Below, piece after piece: positions 10,351 to 22,308 of a stretch of 64,000 nucleotides of DNA (within the stretch, counting starts at the first letter, position 1; every line of letters begins with the position of its first letter). Origin of the DNA: Capsicum annuum (lineage: Eukaryota; Streptophyta; Magnoliopsida; Solanales; Solanaceae); assembly GCF_002878395.1 (NCBI RefSeq), contig NC_061119.1, forward strand, positions 46,888,281-46,952,280, in the 5' to 3' direction. The notes under the pieces were generated by a model. That model had not been told where the DNA came from. It did no database searches and saw nothing but the letters and a program-made list of their open reading frames with translations. Position numbers and translations under genes: made by a program.

Positions 10351-11849
10351 TATATATACAGAACGATTATTTGTACTTGTATATATATGTATATGTGTGG
10401 GTATGGGTGTGGGTGTGTATTTGTACAGTGTCAAATGTGTAATTGGGTTGTATTGTATCTTTTTAGAGTGTAACATATGTATTTAAATTATATTCTTACA
10501 GTGTACAGATACGTATTTTAGATATTGTATATGTCTATGTATATAGTTTTTAGGTATTGTATTATGCAATGTCAGATATATAATTTTGTACAATGTCAGA
10601 TATGTATTTTATAAATTATATATGTATATGTATATGTGTCTTGTATTTTATTTTATACCTATATGTTACACTCTAAATATACAACAAAATACCATACCTA
10701 TATGTAATTACTCTGAATTGGTAAGAAATATATAATTTTCTTGATTTCTCAAAATTGATCTCCTTTGGGTGTTTTGATTAATTCATGTGGTTTTAATCTA
10801 TTCAGTGGAGTTTCGATAGATGTTTACTTTCCTCATTGACGTTGTTAATTGAGTATGTAGTAAAATTAAGTTTGATCAAATATTAGAGTTCGGTAAATTA
10901 TTCAAAATACACTCTGAGATGAAAAAAATTTAATGTATCAAAAAACAATTTTGAACGACATGATTAAGTCGACTTAATTTGTTGAAATTCATATAAGAAA
11001 TTAATTTTTTGATTCAATATCTGTAATAGTAATGATGATTTATTTTAAAAATTTGAAGATCATGAAGGTAAGAAGCTTCACTTGGTTTGAGCTGTTGAAA
11101 ATTATACAATAAAATCGCATTTGAAATTTGATTTGAGTTGTTAAAAAATAACGGCAAATACGCTTAATAAGAGTCATTTATGGAAAAAAAAATCTTTAGC
11201 TTTAAATATATGGCATAATTAAGCACTTATTTATTCTTTATTTAACTCAACTGATTTGAGAAAAAAAAAAAAAAAGATAGTAAATCCCCTTTGTATTTAT
11301 ATTTCAGTAGCAAAAAGTACCTAAAATACAAAATACAAGTTGCTATTTTAGATAATTATGAAACAGTTGTTATAACGATCCTAATTATGAGCTTAAGTTT
11401 GCATGAATTTTTTCCTAGAAAGAAACATTAAAGGTGAAAGAATTAAATCATCATGAATTAAAATAGAGAGATTTTTGTAGAACTAAAAGAGAGGGTCAGA
11501 AGGGGAGATTCACGATATACATTTCTATTTTTACTCAAAATTGTATGAAAAAAATGACACAATGTGTCCCTTAGATAAAATTAACAATAAATAGCCAAGT
11601 TTCTTATTATTGACAAATAATAGCTTTTTTCAATTTGATTGCCTTTTCCGTAGCCTAACTTTTACATTTTTATTATTTATTATTTTTAATTTAATATGTT
11701 AAAATACTAGTGTTTACAAACCAAGTATTAAAATAACTAAAAAGCTAAGAAATTCCTCAACTAGACACTTATACTATGCTAGTCGACTATAAATTGTGAA
11801 CTTGGTGATCTTTTCCTTAGAGAATTCTTGGAGCTCTATGTTCGTACTT
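10344..11849. repeat. AT-rich region with a shared Solanaceae repeat
   Basis: No gene is seen. The segment 11320-11425 (around aaatacaaaatacaagttgc and aattatgaaacagttgttat) is a reverse-strand relative of 50115-50215, where the same phrases occur in opposite orientation. It is therefore a dispersed repeat. A poly-A run lies at about 11262-11275. The rest is anonymous. Confidence 0.4.
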
Positions 11850-12850
11850 CCTTAGAGTGTACTCAAGTTGGTAGAAAAAAAGTGTAGAGACTTTATATGG
11901 GAGAGTCCAGAGGACAAAAGAAAAAGTTTCATTGATGACATGGTCTACTGGATGTTGTCCTTAAGCACCTAGGAGCCTGAATATTAAAAGTTGTAGATTA
12001 TGGAACATTGCAGCAGTGGGCAAACTGATTTGGTGGGATTCAACAGAATTAGGCACAACTTTGGGTACAGTTGCACAAACTCAAACTTAGTATGAAAGTT
12101 TAGAGAAAATTGCACAAACGCAAACTTAGTATGAAAGTTTGGAACAGGCAGGCAAGATACATTTTAACAGAATTTGACATATACTCAATCTCCATGAGTC
12201 ATGTGGCATTGTTGGGAGATAGGCATGCATTGTGGAGAGTTAATTTAGTTGGGGACAAAGTTATGCTGCCTAAAAACAGATTTCTTCTTTGGTTGGCGGT
12301 GCATGAAAAGTTACTAACTAAGAAAAGTTTGCAAAGATTGGGATTAAGGTATGAAGATTATTACTACTTGTGTTTTATGTGACTAGCAACAGGTGGAGAG
12401 ATTCGGTAAAGACTTACGGTATGATTGAATATTGCTAGCATTGTCATGAGGGTACCACAACATATTCACAAGTTGAAACAGAAGCATTAGAGAAAGTTTA
12501 AACGTAAAGTTGTTGCTGCAAGTTATGGTGCAATATTATATTTTGTGTGGCAGGTTAGAAATATAAAAGTGTATAAAGGGCAAACTATGAATGCTGATTT
12601 TTGTAATACAACATCCAAGTGATCATTAGAGAAAGGGTAGGCATGTATAGGGAGTCTAAAAAGGCTAGAAGGTGTTCTTGGTTTGTTGGTGGCATTTGTA
12701 ATTAGATGGTTTGAGGCTTGGGGGTTGGGGGAGGGGGGTGATCCTATGTTGGGGTTAGATAAGTAACTGCTCTTTAGGTGTATTGAAATTTTATCTATAT
12801 GATAGTAATATTTATAATTTATTACAAGAAAATATTACTAGTGTTTATAT
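11850..12850 (+). pseudogene. L1-type LINE, 3' end of reverse transcriptase ORF (zf-RVT region)
   Basis: Scattered frames match the C-terminal part of plant L1 ORF2. They are ESPEDKRKSFIDD (about 11905), LNIKSCRLWNIAAVGKLIWW (about 11973-12035), then KNRFLLWLAVHEKLLTKKSL (about 12270-12330), the core of the RT-associated zinc-binding domain, and later ILYFVWQVRNIKVYKG. The zinc-binding block lies in an open stretch at 12110-12382, but the whole has many stops and frameshifts. A short duplicated phrase (gcacaaac.caaacttagtatgaaagttt) occurs at 12073-12102 and 12112-12141. The catalytic RT core is missing. The end is approximate; a G-rich tail is present at about 12710-12740. Confidence 0.75.
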
Positions 12851-13047
12851 TTCTTTTTTAGTCTCTCTCTCAATTCAATCGTTCCTTTTTTTTTTTTTTT
12901 TTTGGTCTCTACTCCAATATTACTCCATTTTCCATAAAATTCACTGATTATGGGTATTTATGAAACCAAATCCAAAATCAACTTAGTTTTTTCCTCCAAA
13001 AATTAAGATTTTTTCAATATATATTGTTACTTGAGTATTTTGAGGTT
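12851..13047. other. Spacer with a T-run
   Basis: AT-rich spacer with an uninterrupted run of T near 12888-12903. No gene or element end is recognised before the LINE target duplication. Confidence 0.4.
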
Positions 13048-13062
13048 CAGTTCTACAAAGTA

Positions 13063-15122
13063 ACAACAACAACATACCCAGTATATTCTCACCAAGCAGG
13101 GACAGACCTACGTATAATTTTAGGGTGCTCCGGCACCCAATAAACTCAACGCGGAATAGGTATAATTACATAGAAAATATACGAAAATAGGTATAAAACA
13201 TATAAAAGCACTCACCAAAACAAAAATTGGTTGGGTGCATTGGCATTTAAGTTGATCTTAAAGTTCTCCACTGAAGGGATGTCTTGGATTCGAACCTTGT
13301 TTAGGTAATTTTTTATTTTTTTTTTATTTTTTAAGCACCCACAATCCTTAAATCCTGGGTCCGCCAGTGTCACCAAGTGGGGTCTGGGAAGGGTAAGTGT
13401 ACGCAGTCCATACTACTATCTCAGAAATGAAATAGAGAGACTGTTTTCGATAGACCCCCGACTCAAAATAAAATAATCTAGACAAGGAATAATTATAGGA
13501 CAAATACCATAGAAATAAATATATCCAATAATACCATATACAAGATACACCAAGTAGTACAACAAAGATACAACATCCTAAGCTCATATTATCCTTCTAC
13601 CCTAATCCGCCTCCTCAATAATTTTCTATCTAGGGTCATGTCCTCAGTAAGCTAAAGTTGTTCCATGTTCTGCCTAATCACCTCCCTCTAATATTTCTTC
13701 GGACTACCTCTACCTCATTTGAACCCATCCCTAGACAACCTCTCACACCTTCACACTGGGCATCCGTGCCCCTCCTCATCACATGGTCGAACCATCCCAA
13801 CCTCGCTTCCCTAATCTTGGCTTTCACCGATGTCACTCCCACCTTATCTTTAATAACCTCGTTTCTAATCCTATCTTTCCTAATACACCCACATATCCAC
13901 TGAAGCATTCTCATTTCTGTTACCTTCATCTTCTAGATGTGGGCCTTCTTAACAGACCAACACTCCGCCCCATACAACAAAGCCAGTTTAACCACCACTT
14001 TATAGAATTTGTGTTTAAGTTTAGGAGGTACCTTTTTGTCACATAAGATTATGGAGGCGAGCCTCCATTTCATCCAACCTAACCCAATTCGATGAGTGAC
14101 ATCTGCGTCAATATCTTCATTCTCCTGAATTATAAACCCTAGATACTTGAAATTATCTCTCTTATTGATAGAATGAGTATTAAACTCAACAACCACACCA
14201 GACTCATGAGCACCTCGCTAAACTTACACCCCAAATATTCCGTCATAGACTTACTCAATCTAAACCCTTTAGACTCAAGGGTTTGCCTCAAAACCTCCAA
14301 TTTAGCATTAACTTCACTACGTGTCTCATCAATTAAGACCATATCATCCACAAAAATCTAATAGTAAGGCATCTCACCTTGAATTTATTGTGTCAAAATA
14401 TCCATCACCAAGGTAAAAATAAACGGACTAAGCGTCGATCCTTGGTGTAACCCCATCAAGATGAAAAGTGCTTTGAATCCCCTCTCCCAGTCCTAATCCG
14501 ATTCTTGGATACATCGTGCATATCCTTAATCGCCCTTACATACACCACAGGAACACCTATAGCCTCCAAACATCTCCAAAGAACCTCCTTAGGAACTCTG
14601 TCATAGGCCTTCTCTAAGTCGATAAACACCATGTGCAAATCCTTCTTCCTTTCCCTATACTGCTTCACCAGTCTCCTAACGAGATGGATGGATTCAGTAG
14701 TCGAGCGTCCTGACATAAATCGAAATTGATTTTCAGAAATAGTCACAATCCGCCGCAACCTCAACTCTACCACCTTCTCCCAAACCTTCATAGTGTGGCT
14801 CAACAACTTGATACCCCTATAATTGTTGTAATCCTGAATGTCACCCTTATTCTTATACAACGGAATCATCATGCTCTTCCTCCAAGCTTCAGGCATCCTC
14901 GGCGTCTTGGAAATTATGTTAAACAACCGAGTTAGCCCCTCCATACCTGCCCCTCCTGTGCACTTTCAAAAATCCACCAGAATTTCATCTGGCCCCATCG
15001 CTCTACCTCTACACATCCTACGAATAGCCCCTTAACCTCTTCAACTTTAATGAGCCTGGAATAATCATAGTCGCGAAACCTCTCGAAATGCTCCAAATCC
15101 CCCAACACAATGCTAGTATCCC
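13063..15122 (-). mobile_element. RTE-type LINE, 5'-truncated, with 15-bp target duplication
   Basis: The element is flanked by cagttctacaaagta at 13048-13062 and 15108+15-15137 (15123-15137), a perfect 15-base duplication. On the minus strand it encodes LINE reverse transcriptase in pieces: FIDLEKAYDRVPKEVLW (about 14600), a degenerate FVDDM polymerase motif preceded by an in-frame stop (about 14345), and the conserved tail [17 protein letters not shown] and [15 protein letters not shown]. The 3' end (13378-13450 and 13063-13088) is the well-known Solanaceae block with gggtctatcg, gtacgcagtcc and a terminal TTG repeat. Frames are broken by several shifts and stops. A hAT MITE interrupts it at 13097-13369. 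Confidence 0.92.
13097..13369. mobile_element. hAT-type MITE inside the LINE, 273 bp
   Basis: The 8-base duplication tcaccaag stands at 13089-13096 and 13370-13377. The ends are CAGGGACAGACCTACG and, inverted, CACTGGCGGACCCAGG, an imperfect hAT-like terminal repeat. Removing it and one copy of the duplication restores the LINE 3' end. It therefore inserted after the LINE. It encodes no protein. Confidence 0.9.
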
Positions 15123-15137
15123 CAGTTCTACAAAGTA

Positions 15138-15959
15138 GTTTGATGATTTTATTGAAAATATAATGGGTAAGAGAGGATCATCTAAAATTCTTTGTGAAAA
15201 GTCAGGATGATGATTCTTATTTTGTAGATTATCCACCCACAACATTGATTTCAACTCATACAAGATCCCTTTTTTTACCCAAATTGATGTAAAAGTCCGA
15301 TCGTGGTTGAACAAATCAACGAAAAGGAAAATCAAACAGCTTCCTTATCTTTTAATCGTCATCAAAAGCCAAAAAAAAGTTCTAATTCTGTAAATATTTC
15401 AAAAAAAAAAACAAAAGAAGAAGAAGAATAAGAAAAAAGCGACAGCATACAAAAACAGTTGATGATAAAAAAAGGATGTGAAATTGATTCAAAAAATAGA
15501 TGAGTAACCTATTCTGAATAATCGTCATCTCCAAGTAAAGAATTCAACATAATAATTTCTTTTGGTGTTTTACATCAATGTTTACAAAAGTTTAATTTGT
15601 ACTTGTTCATAATTAGTGTCTTGAAAACGAAAACATTTACTATACGTAAATTGGGTCTTGTTCATATGAATAAAATTGTTAGTTGGTGAAGGCATATATT
15701 AATGTATACACAAGTTTAATTGGTCCTTGATATTAATATTTAAAATTTTCTGTTTTACATGCAAAATAATTTTTTCTCATAAGTTGGAATTTACTTCATG
15801 AAAGTTTTTTGATGCAATAATAAAGTGCGCACACTAAGTTAAAATTTTATTCATCAACTATATACACAATGTTGATTATATTGATAAATGATGACAAGTT
15901 TACTTGTTGCTTCATTATATATAAATTGTTTGTTGATTAATTTGATTTTATTTTTATTG
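15138..15959. other. AT-rich spacer, no recognised gene
   Basis: Nothing recognisable beyond loosely repeated phrases (tttacaaaagtttaattt and tatacacaagtttaattg, about 120 bases apart). These hint at an old local duplication. Confidence 0.3.
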
Positions 15960-16370
15960 TGAAGGAATGAAATTTTTTATGTTCCAAGTGAAAAAAGATT
16001 CACATCTTCTCGCTTTTGCTATCCAGATATACAACAAAAATGTTTAGAGAAACTGTATTTGGTCATTTTCTTGACAAGCAAAAAGTTCACGTGCAGAACC
16101 AACTTATATGTTACTAGATGAAAAGAGACTTGATTCGGGAGTGTCCTGATGAATTTTATGTGAACATAAATTGTATTAGATTACGTTTTGGCTTAAATGA
16201 GTTTGTTATGGTAACTGGATTGCAATGTGGAGGAGAGGTGGGTGGGGAAAATTATGTTGGGAAGCATATAATGTATTTCAATATGTCGTCAAGATATACA
16301 CATGGATAAATCTTTAATATTTCTAGTTATTTCTTCAACTCTATGTATATTCTTAATCCCATATTGTTGC
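15960..16370 (+). pseudogene. DUF1985 fragment (second copy)
   Basis: On the plus strand the frame reads MFRETVFGHFLDKQKVHVQN, a stop, then a stretch ending INCIRLRFGLNEFVMVTGLQ with GGE after it. This is the N-terminal half of the DUF1985 domain found in transposon Ulp1-type genes, the same family as the minus-strand relic near 9.3 kb. One in-frame TAG (16115-16117) breaks it. The downstream part of the protein is not found before the Mutator MITE at 16704. Confidence 0.7.
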
Positions 16371-16694
16371 GTACAGCCGTACCTACATCGGTACTGAACC
16401 GTCATCAGTTTTATAATGCATTTTAAATGAATTGGTGGAAATATCCACATTCAAGTTAGTTGCAATTACTTGAATGAATATGTTGAAATCAACCTTTCTA
16501 TATATTGAGAACTATCATTTCAATGTTATAATCCTTAAACACGTTTATATCCAACATTTTGTTATGATAAATCACATTAACTTGTCATCTTTCAACTTGT
16601 ATGCATCATGTTAGGAATTAACGCACATATCTACTTAGGTTTGTGAATTTGGGGAAACTGATATTATGGCGGAGACACAACTTTTCCTTATTTA
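16371..16694. other. AT-rich spacer, no recognised gene
   Basis: Nothing recognised between the DUF1985 fragment and the Mutator MITE. Confidence 0.35.
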
Positions 16695-16703
16695 AAAGAT
16701 AAA

Positions 16704-17896
16704 GGTCAAACTCATCGTCAGGCCTCGTAAGTACGCACGATCTTTCACGTAGGCACCTCAAGTGGACATTGGTTCATTTTGGCACCTCAAGCGGCCTTAA
16801 AGTGTGCCACTTTGGCATCTTTTGCTGAATCAGCAAATTTATACTCTGTGTGTATTACACGCGCCTGATGATGTGGAAAGTGACAAATAATATGTCGACA
16901 CGTGTCATTTTTTGAAAAAATAATTTTTAAATAATTAATTAATTTTTTTTTTAATCAATAATCACCCCCCCCCCTTCCCCTTCCCTCCCCCTACCCCAAC
17001 ATCATCTTCTCCAAAATGTCCTGCAACAATGCCGCCCCCCACCCCCTACCCCTACCCTTCCCAAAATCATCTTCTAACTGCAGTAGTGCCACCCCTTCCA
17101 CCCCCAACATTGTTTCTCTAACCCACCCCCACCCTCTAAAATTCTAAATTCTTGAAATTTCAAATTTCAACAAGATAGCCATTGATGGACCTTCACTCAA
17201 CACACACAAAATTTATTCCCTCCTTTTTGTGATGATTATGGCAGGCACCAAACACCATTAATACCCCTGTTGTCCTTCCATTGTTGTACACCATTAATAA
17301 CTTTTTTTTTTTTCAAACAAATAATAACACCATTAATAACACCAAATAACACCATTAATCTTTTCAAGCACATTTTTTCAAGCAAATAATAGGTAATCTC
17401 TACAAAAATTTTCAAGCACACCATTAACATCATCATCATCTCAAGATGGCCCATGAAGGTAATCTCAACAAAAATTTTGCCTCGAGTTCCTCCAATTGTT
17501 GACAATTCGATTGTGGATATTTTCTTCAATTGTGAAATCTCAATAAAATTTTAATAAAGAATGTTTGAAATCTTGAGTATTCTTAATAGATTTCCTCCAA
17601 TTGTTGACATTTCATAATGAAAATTTTCTCAAATTGTGAAGAGGAGTGATGTTAATGGGGGTATTATTGAAAGAGTGAAGAAAAAAAGAGAAGAAAGAGA
17701 AGAAAGAGAAGAAAATTATGAAAATGTCCCTCAAACGCGTCTTCAATGCGTGTGTCACACGCACCTTGCCAACTCAGAAAAAGTGTTAGAATGACACACT
17801 TTATACCTATTTTAGGTGCCAAAATGAACCAATGTCCACTTGGGTGCCTAAGTGAAAGATCGTGCGTACTTAAGGGGCCTGGCGATGGATTTGGCC
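16704..17896. mobile_element. Mutator-type MITE, 1.19 kb, with 9-bp target duplication
   Basis: A perfect 9-base duplication AAAGATAAA lies at 16695-16703 and 17897-17905. The termini are GGTCAAACTCATCG and, inverted, GGCCAAATCCATCG. Similarity continues for about 120 bases in each arm, through gtacgcacgatctttcac and the gtggacattggttcat block. A 9-base duplication and long terminal inverted repeats are Mutator hallmarks. The interior has C-rich tracts (about 16960-17130), a CAC/ATT-rich stretch and no coding frame worth naming. The minus-strand frame at 17236-17529 is low complexity. Confidence 0.93.
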
Positions 17897-17905
17897 AAAG
17901 ATAAA

Positions 17906-18202
17906 TTTACAGTTAATATTATGTATACATAGAAGTTAATGAAGAAGTGGAAATTAGTTTCCTAAGTTTATACGGGCGGCTGGAATTACGGATGGCAAAT
18001 TTATAAAAAAACATTTATTATTTTAAAAATATTTTTGACTAATAATTGCCAATTTTTTTGGTTGTTAAGATTTGGTAATCTTTTGGGGCTATAAGTTGAC
18101 AATTTTATTATATATAGAAAAAGTAGAAATGTGTCAATTCGAAAAATGATCATTTTGTGTCACTTTGTGAAAAGTAGCTACGACATATTACCTTGATGTA
18201 TT
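17906..18202. other. Spacer, no recognised gene
   Basis: AT-rich spacer between the Mutator MITE and the LTR retrotransposon. Nothing recognised. Confidence 0.35.
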
Positions 18203-18207
18203 AATCG

Positions 18208-18947
18208 TGATACAAGACAAACAAGGAGAACACGAAACACACTCCAAATCAGTCCACTAATCTTAAGGATCCGAGGACCTTTTTGGAAACCATTCTCGGA
18301 TTCTCTACCAACAAGAAGAATACAAGATTCAATGATGTGTATAACACCCAAAACAACATCAACACGTGAAGAACGAGAGGATTACAATAATAATAACCAA
18401 CGGTTTCAACAACACAAGAAACAACAATAAAAGATTACACTAAACAAGGTGATAGAAAGATAGACTACATGAAAGCATAATCTTAAGAACTCAAGAGCAA
18501 TTCCACTCTTGGACCCTTAACACTACACACTACAATTCACCTATCTCTTACGTGGTACAAGAGGGACCTCGATCTCCCAAGCATCCAACGTTTCCAAACT
18601 TGAATCCAACACGAGTAATTCCACACTCAAGTTGAAATCCCTAGTTACAATGTTTGGTCATAGGGGCCTTTCTCACAAGAGAGAAATGTCTAAGTGTCTA
18701 CAACTTTCAATATTCATCAAAAACTGACTAAAACCTTACATCATTCTATTTATAGTGTATTATAAATAATAGGTAAAATGACCAAAAGGTCCCTTTAATG
18801 AAATATGACCAAGGGTGCCCTTGGAGTGCAAGTTTAGGGTCGATTTTGGTGTGATCCAAGGCCTTCTCCACACTTCACTTGGACGCTTTATTGGACGGGT
18901 CTAACGCATTCTCATATACGTACATCCTCGTAGTCGTACCCATATCA
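18208..18947 (-). repeat. 3' LTR
   Basis: This is a 740-bp terminal repeat with TG/CA ends, downstream in the element's orientation. It contains a TATA-like CTATAAATAG on the minus strand (plus 18747-18756). Just inside it, towards the interior, a minus-strand frame with VESFFQEWEDD runs into the LTR, resembling the C-terminal tail that ends many plant gypsy polyproteins. Confidence 0.95.
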
Positions 18948-18960
18948 TCCTCCCATTCTT
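18948..18960 (-). promoter_or_regulatory. Polypurine tract
   Basis: AAGAATGGGAGGA on the minus strand abuts the 3' LTR. It is the expected plus-strand primer site in reverse transcription and fixes the element's orientation. Confidence 0.85.
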
Positions 18961-19064
18961 GAAAAAAAGATTCAACCTCGAATTCGCTCCTTGCAAAATC
19001 AAAGAAAGACAAACAAGCAAAACATCCTCATGACATGAGGGTTAGGATTAGCAAAATACACACA

Positions 19065-20189
19065 TCACATAACATGCCAAGGTGAGTCAAATTTGGAGTA
19101 TACCCACGGGTACTTTGTGTTGAACATGAAAACCTTAGTATAAATGGCACAAATGAAGAGGTCATCATCAACAAAAAGAGATAAGGAAGAACCTTGTCTT
19201 CCTTCATTAGCACCTACAATCAAACATTGCTTGTCATCTTGACCAAGCATCAAGTGGGAAGGGTAAAAATTCCTACATTCCGGGAGGGTGTCGGGGTCAA
19301 ATGGGAGAAGTAGCCAAGGGTCTAAGCTGAGGTTAGCCCTTCCTTCCCCTAGTTTGTCACTCACACAACCATGCATCGCATTTGTCTTTAAGAGAAGACT
19401 AACATTCAAGAATAGAGAGACACGACCTAGAATTCCTACCTCAAAAAGACATATGCCATCATTTACAACATTTTCATACATATGATCTCTATGACCAAAA
19501 CTACTAGCAAGGCTTTTATCACACAAGATGTTCAAAGAGTCACGTGCACCATCAAGATCAACTCTATAAACAACATCACTAACTTGAGAATTTTTAAGCA
19601 CGCTACACATATTCTCAAGTAGTGTAATACATTCATGAGTAAGTTGATCTTCATTCACATCCTCACTAGTTGTTGGCAACTCACATGCCAACGTAAACTC
19701 ACCTTGGTTCGCACAAGGGTTAACTAGTATGTGAGTACTTTTGGCAATTGGTAATAGAACCTTGTTCAAGTTATAAGGGCTAGCACTAGATAGACATAAA
19801 TCATTCTTACCAGAAGAATCAATTTCGTCATCTGAAGGATCAACTAGTGCTTGCATAATTACAACAAGAGTTTGGTCCTCACGTAACCTAACATCACCAA
19901 TAGTATCACCATAGGGAGACTCAAACACCTCTAGTCTAGGTATATCCGCAACTACATCCAATTGGTCACTACTAGCCATAACACAACATTCTAAGTTCAT
20001 AGGAGTGTAGGGAATAGTGTTTTTACCTTGTAGCTCACATGAGCTACGGCCTTTCTCTTGACGTGTGTTTGTGCAGCCCACTTGCTCCCTTTGACCTACC
20101 ATACAATCCAACCTTTCATTTGCCATAGCTAGGTCTCAGAACATAGTGTCAAGGTAGGCCAAAATGACATTGGTGGCATTATTGTCCAT
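19065..20189 (-). pseudogene. Gag-like ORF of the LARD element, one internal stop
   Basis: From an ATG at 20189 the frame reads MDNNATNVILAYLDTMF, then TGA (20138-20136; CGA to TGA would explain it), then stays open for about 355 codons to 19065. The second ATG (20126) gives a clean 353-residue frame. The start, with DLAMANERLDCM and a polar linker, resembles the N-terminus of gag proteins of plant gypsy elements. The remainder is acidic and Ser/Asp-rich without a zinc knuckle, protease DSG or RT motif. I do not recognise the C-terminal part. Codons upstream of 20189 remain partly open (REPAASTSQP), so the true start may be further up. For an element lacking pol, a 350-codon open frame is notable. 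Confidence 0.55.
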
Positions 20190-21507
20190 GGGTTGAGAGG
20201 TGGAAGCCGCAGGTTCTCTTGTAATTATACCAAAAAAAAAAGAAAAAAAAACACACCTACAAAACAAAACACAAATTAGTTCGAAACAACCTCACCACAC
20301 TCTCGCACACTTGATCATCTCACACTTGGTTTCACAAGTGTTGAAAGTCGGCTTGTACTTCGCGAGTGATTGAGGGTCGAGTCTACTCTTGCCCGGAATA
20401 GATTTTTGTTTGAGTTGACTCAAGAAAAATTTGTTACGAACTTGAACCAACAAGATACAATGAATTGACAAAAGAGAAAAACACACAACAAATGCGTAAC
20501 ACGAATGAACGAACATAAAAACTAACTAACAATCTAGTAGATAAATACTAGTTTGCCAATTAGTATTGGAACCAACGAAATTAAAACTAAGAAACAACAA
20601 ACGGAAACTAAGAAATCTAAAATTTGAGCTTAAATATGTTGTGTGAACAGTAAAACGTGAAGATGTGGCAGCCACGTATTGATCTCGTTGCACACAACTT
20701 TTGTTGTCCAATTTCAAGTCTTGGTCAATTTTTCAATTTGGACTTTGGTGAAACTTGTTCAATGGAGGGAAACACAAACTAGTTTTTGGAGATTCTTTTT
20801 CAATTAAAATTTCAAGACTCAAAGTCTTGGACTAGACTTGTACTCATCCTTAAAACATGGATCCTTTTTTTATGGGAAAGTAGTTGAGATGTGATTGACT
20901 TGTTGGTGAGTGATGGTAAGTCTTTCAAGACTAACAAAGTTCTCATACTTTTTCCTTCACCTTTTTTTATCTAACTTTCACTTTATTTTAACAAGGTATG
21001 AAGGTTTGGAAGAACATCAAGAAAACTTCAACAATCACCAAGAAAATCAACAACAATCTCCCAAGAACAACAACAAGGTCAACTACAAACTTCCAACAAA
21101 CGACCAAGTTCTTTAGTGTGGTGTTTTGGTCTTAACAAGGGGTGAAGATTATGATGAACAACAAGAATACAACAACTTTTCAAGAACAATAACAACAACG
21201 TTCACCACATGGTCAAGAACAACAACATCAATACACGACCATTAACTTGTCACAACAACAATCTCAACAATTCAAGCTCAACTCAAGATATAGACTCAAT
21301 GTGTTAGTGATGAAAAAAACTAACACTTAGGAGACAACAAATAAAAGTAAAAATCTCGGTCAAGACACAACAAAAACATAATTTTCGGCCAAGAACACAA
21401 AATGGACATATTGCTCTCTTTTCTGGAATTTTCAGTTTTCAACTTTTTTTTTTTTGAATTTTCAAATCTCAAGCCCAAGGTTGATCTTGTTAGAATAAAA
21501 TCAAAGA
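20190..21507. other. LARD interior and leader, no recognised gene
   Basis: In element orientation this is the 5' leader. It is rich in CAA repeats on the plus strand (about 21000-21290), giving Asn/Gln or Val/Leu low-complexity frames. Short minus-strand frames (20292-20516, 20526-20717) have no recognisable domain. A T-run lies at about 21446-21455. Confidence 0.5.
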
Positions 21508-21521
21508 TGGATTTGATACCA
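21508..21521 (-). promoter_or_regulatory. Primer-binding site, initiator tRNA-Met type
   Basis: On the minus strand two bases past the 5' LTR stands TGGTATCAAATCCA. It matches 12 of 14 bases of the usual plant iMet site (TGGTATCAGAGCCA). This marks the right LTR as the 5' LTR. Confidence 0.85.
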
Positions 21522-21523
21522 AA

Positions 21524-22267
21524 TGATACAAGACAAACAAGTAGAACACGAAACACACTCCAAATCAGTCCACTAATCTTAAGGATCCTAGGACCTTTTT
21601 GGAGACCATTCTCGGATTCGCTACCAACAAGAACAATACAAGACTCAATGATGTATATAACACCCAAAACAACATCAACACTTGGAGAACAAGAGGATTA
21701 CAATAATAATAACAAATGGTTTCAACAACACAAGAAACAACAACAAAAGATTACACTAAACAAAGGGATAGAAAGATAGACTACATGAAGGCATAATCTT
21801 AAGAACCCAAGAGCATATTCCACTCTTGGACCCTTAACACTACACACTAAAATTCACCTATCTCTTACGTGGTACAAGAGGGACCTCGATATCCCAAACA
21901 TCCAACGTTTCCAAGCTTGAATCCAACACGAGTGATTCCACACTCAAGTTAAAATCCCTAGTTACAATGTTTGGCCATAGGGGCCTTTCTCACAAGAGAG
22001 AAATGTCTAAGTGTCTACAACTTTCAATATTCATCAAAAACTAATGACTAAAACCCTACATCATTCTATTTATAGTGTATTATAAATAATAGGTAAAATG
22101 ACCAAAAGGTCCCTTTAATGAAATATGACCAAGGGTGCCCTTGGAGTGCAAGTTTAGGGTCGATTTTGGTGTGATCCAAGGCCTTCTCCACACTTCACTT
22201 GGACTCTTTATTGGATGAGTCCAACGCATTCTCATATACGTGCATCCTCGTGGTCGTACCCGTATCA
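21524..22267 (-). repeat. 5' LTR
   Basis: This is the 744-bp partner of the left LTR, with the same TG/CA ends. The TATA-like CTATAAATAG on the minus strand (plus 22066-22075) would drive the element. It differs from the 3' LTR mostly by transitions, plus a 1-base and a 3-base indel. Confidence 0.95.
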
Positions 22268-22308
22268 AATCGGCACACTATTCTAATTATTCAAAATGGA
22301 CATAACTT

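Larger units (their letters stand above)
18208..22267 (-). mobile_element. Non-autonomous LTR retrotransposon (LARD-like), complete ends
   Basis: The 4,060-bp element lies on the minus strand. It is flanked by AATCG at 18203-18207 and 22268-22272, a perfect 5-base duplication. Two LTRs (18208-18947 and 21524-22267) start TGATA and end in TATCA. By hand count they differ at roughly 32 substitutions and two small indels, so about 95-96% identity. A PBS and PPT are in the right places. The 2.6-kb interior has one long gag-like frame but no protease, RT, RNase H or integrase. It would depend on a related gypsy element for mobility. Confidence 0.95.

Noticed and set aside
10116..10486. Four overlapping open frames of about 90-108 codons
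   Set aside because: All are Tyr/Ile/Val alternations read from the (TA)n/(TATG)n tract.
13658..14046. Plus-strand Pro/Ser/Thr-rich frames over the LINE
   Set aside because: They are antisense shadows of the LINE reverse transcriptase C-terminus on the minus strand.
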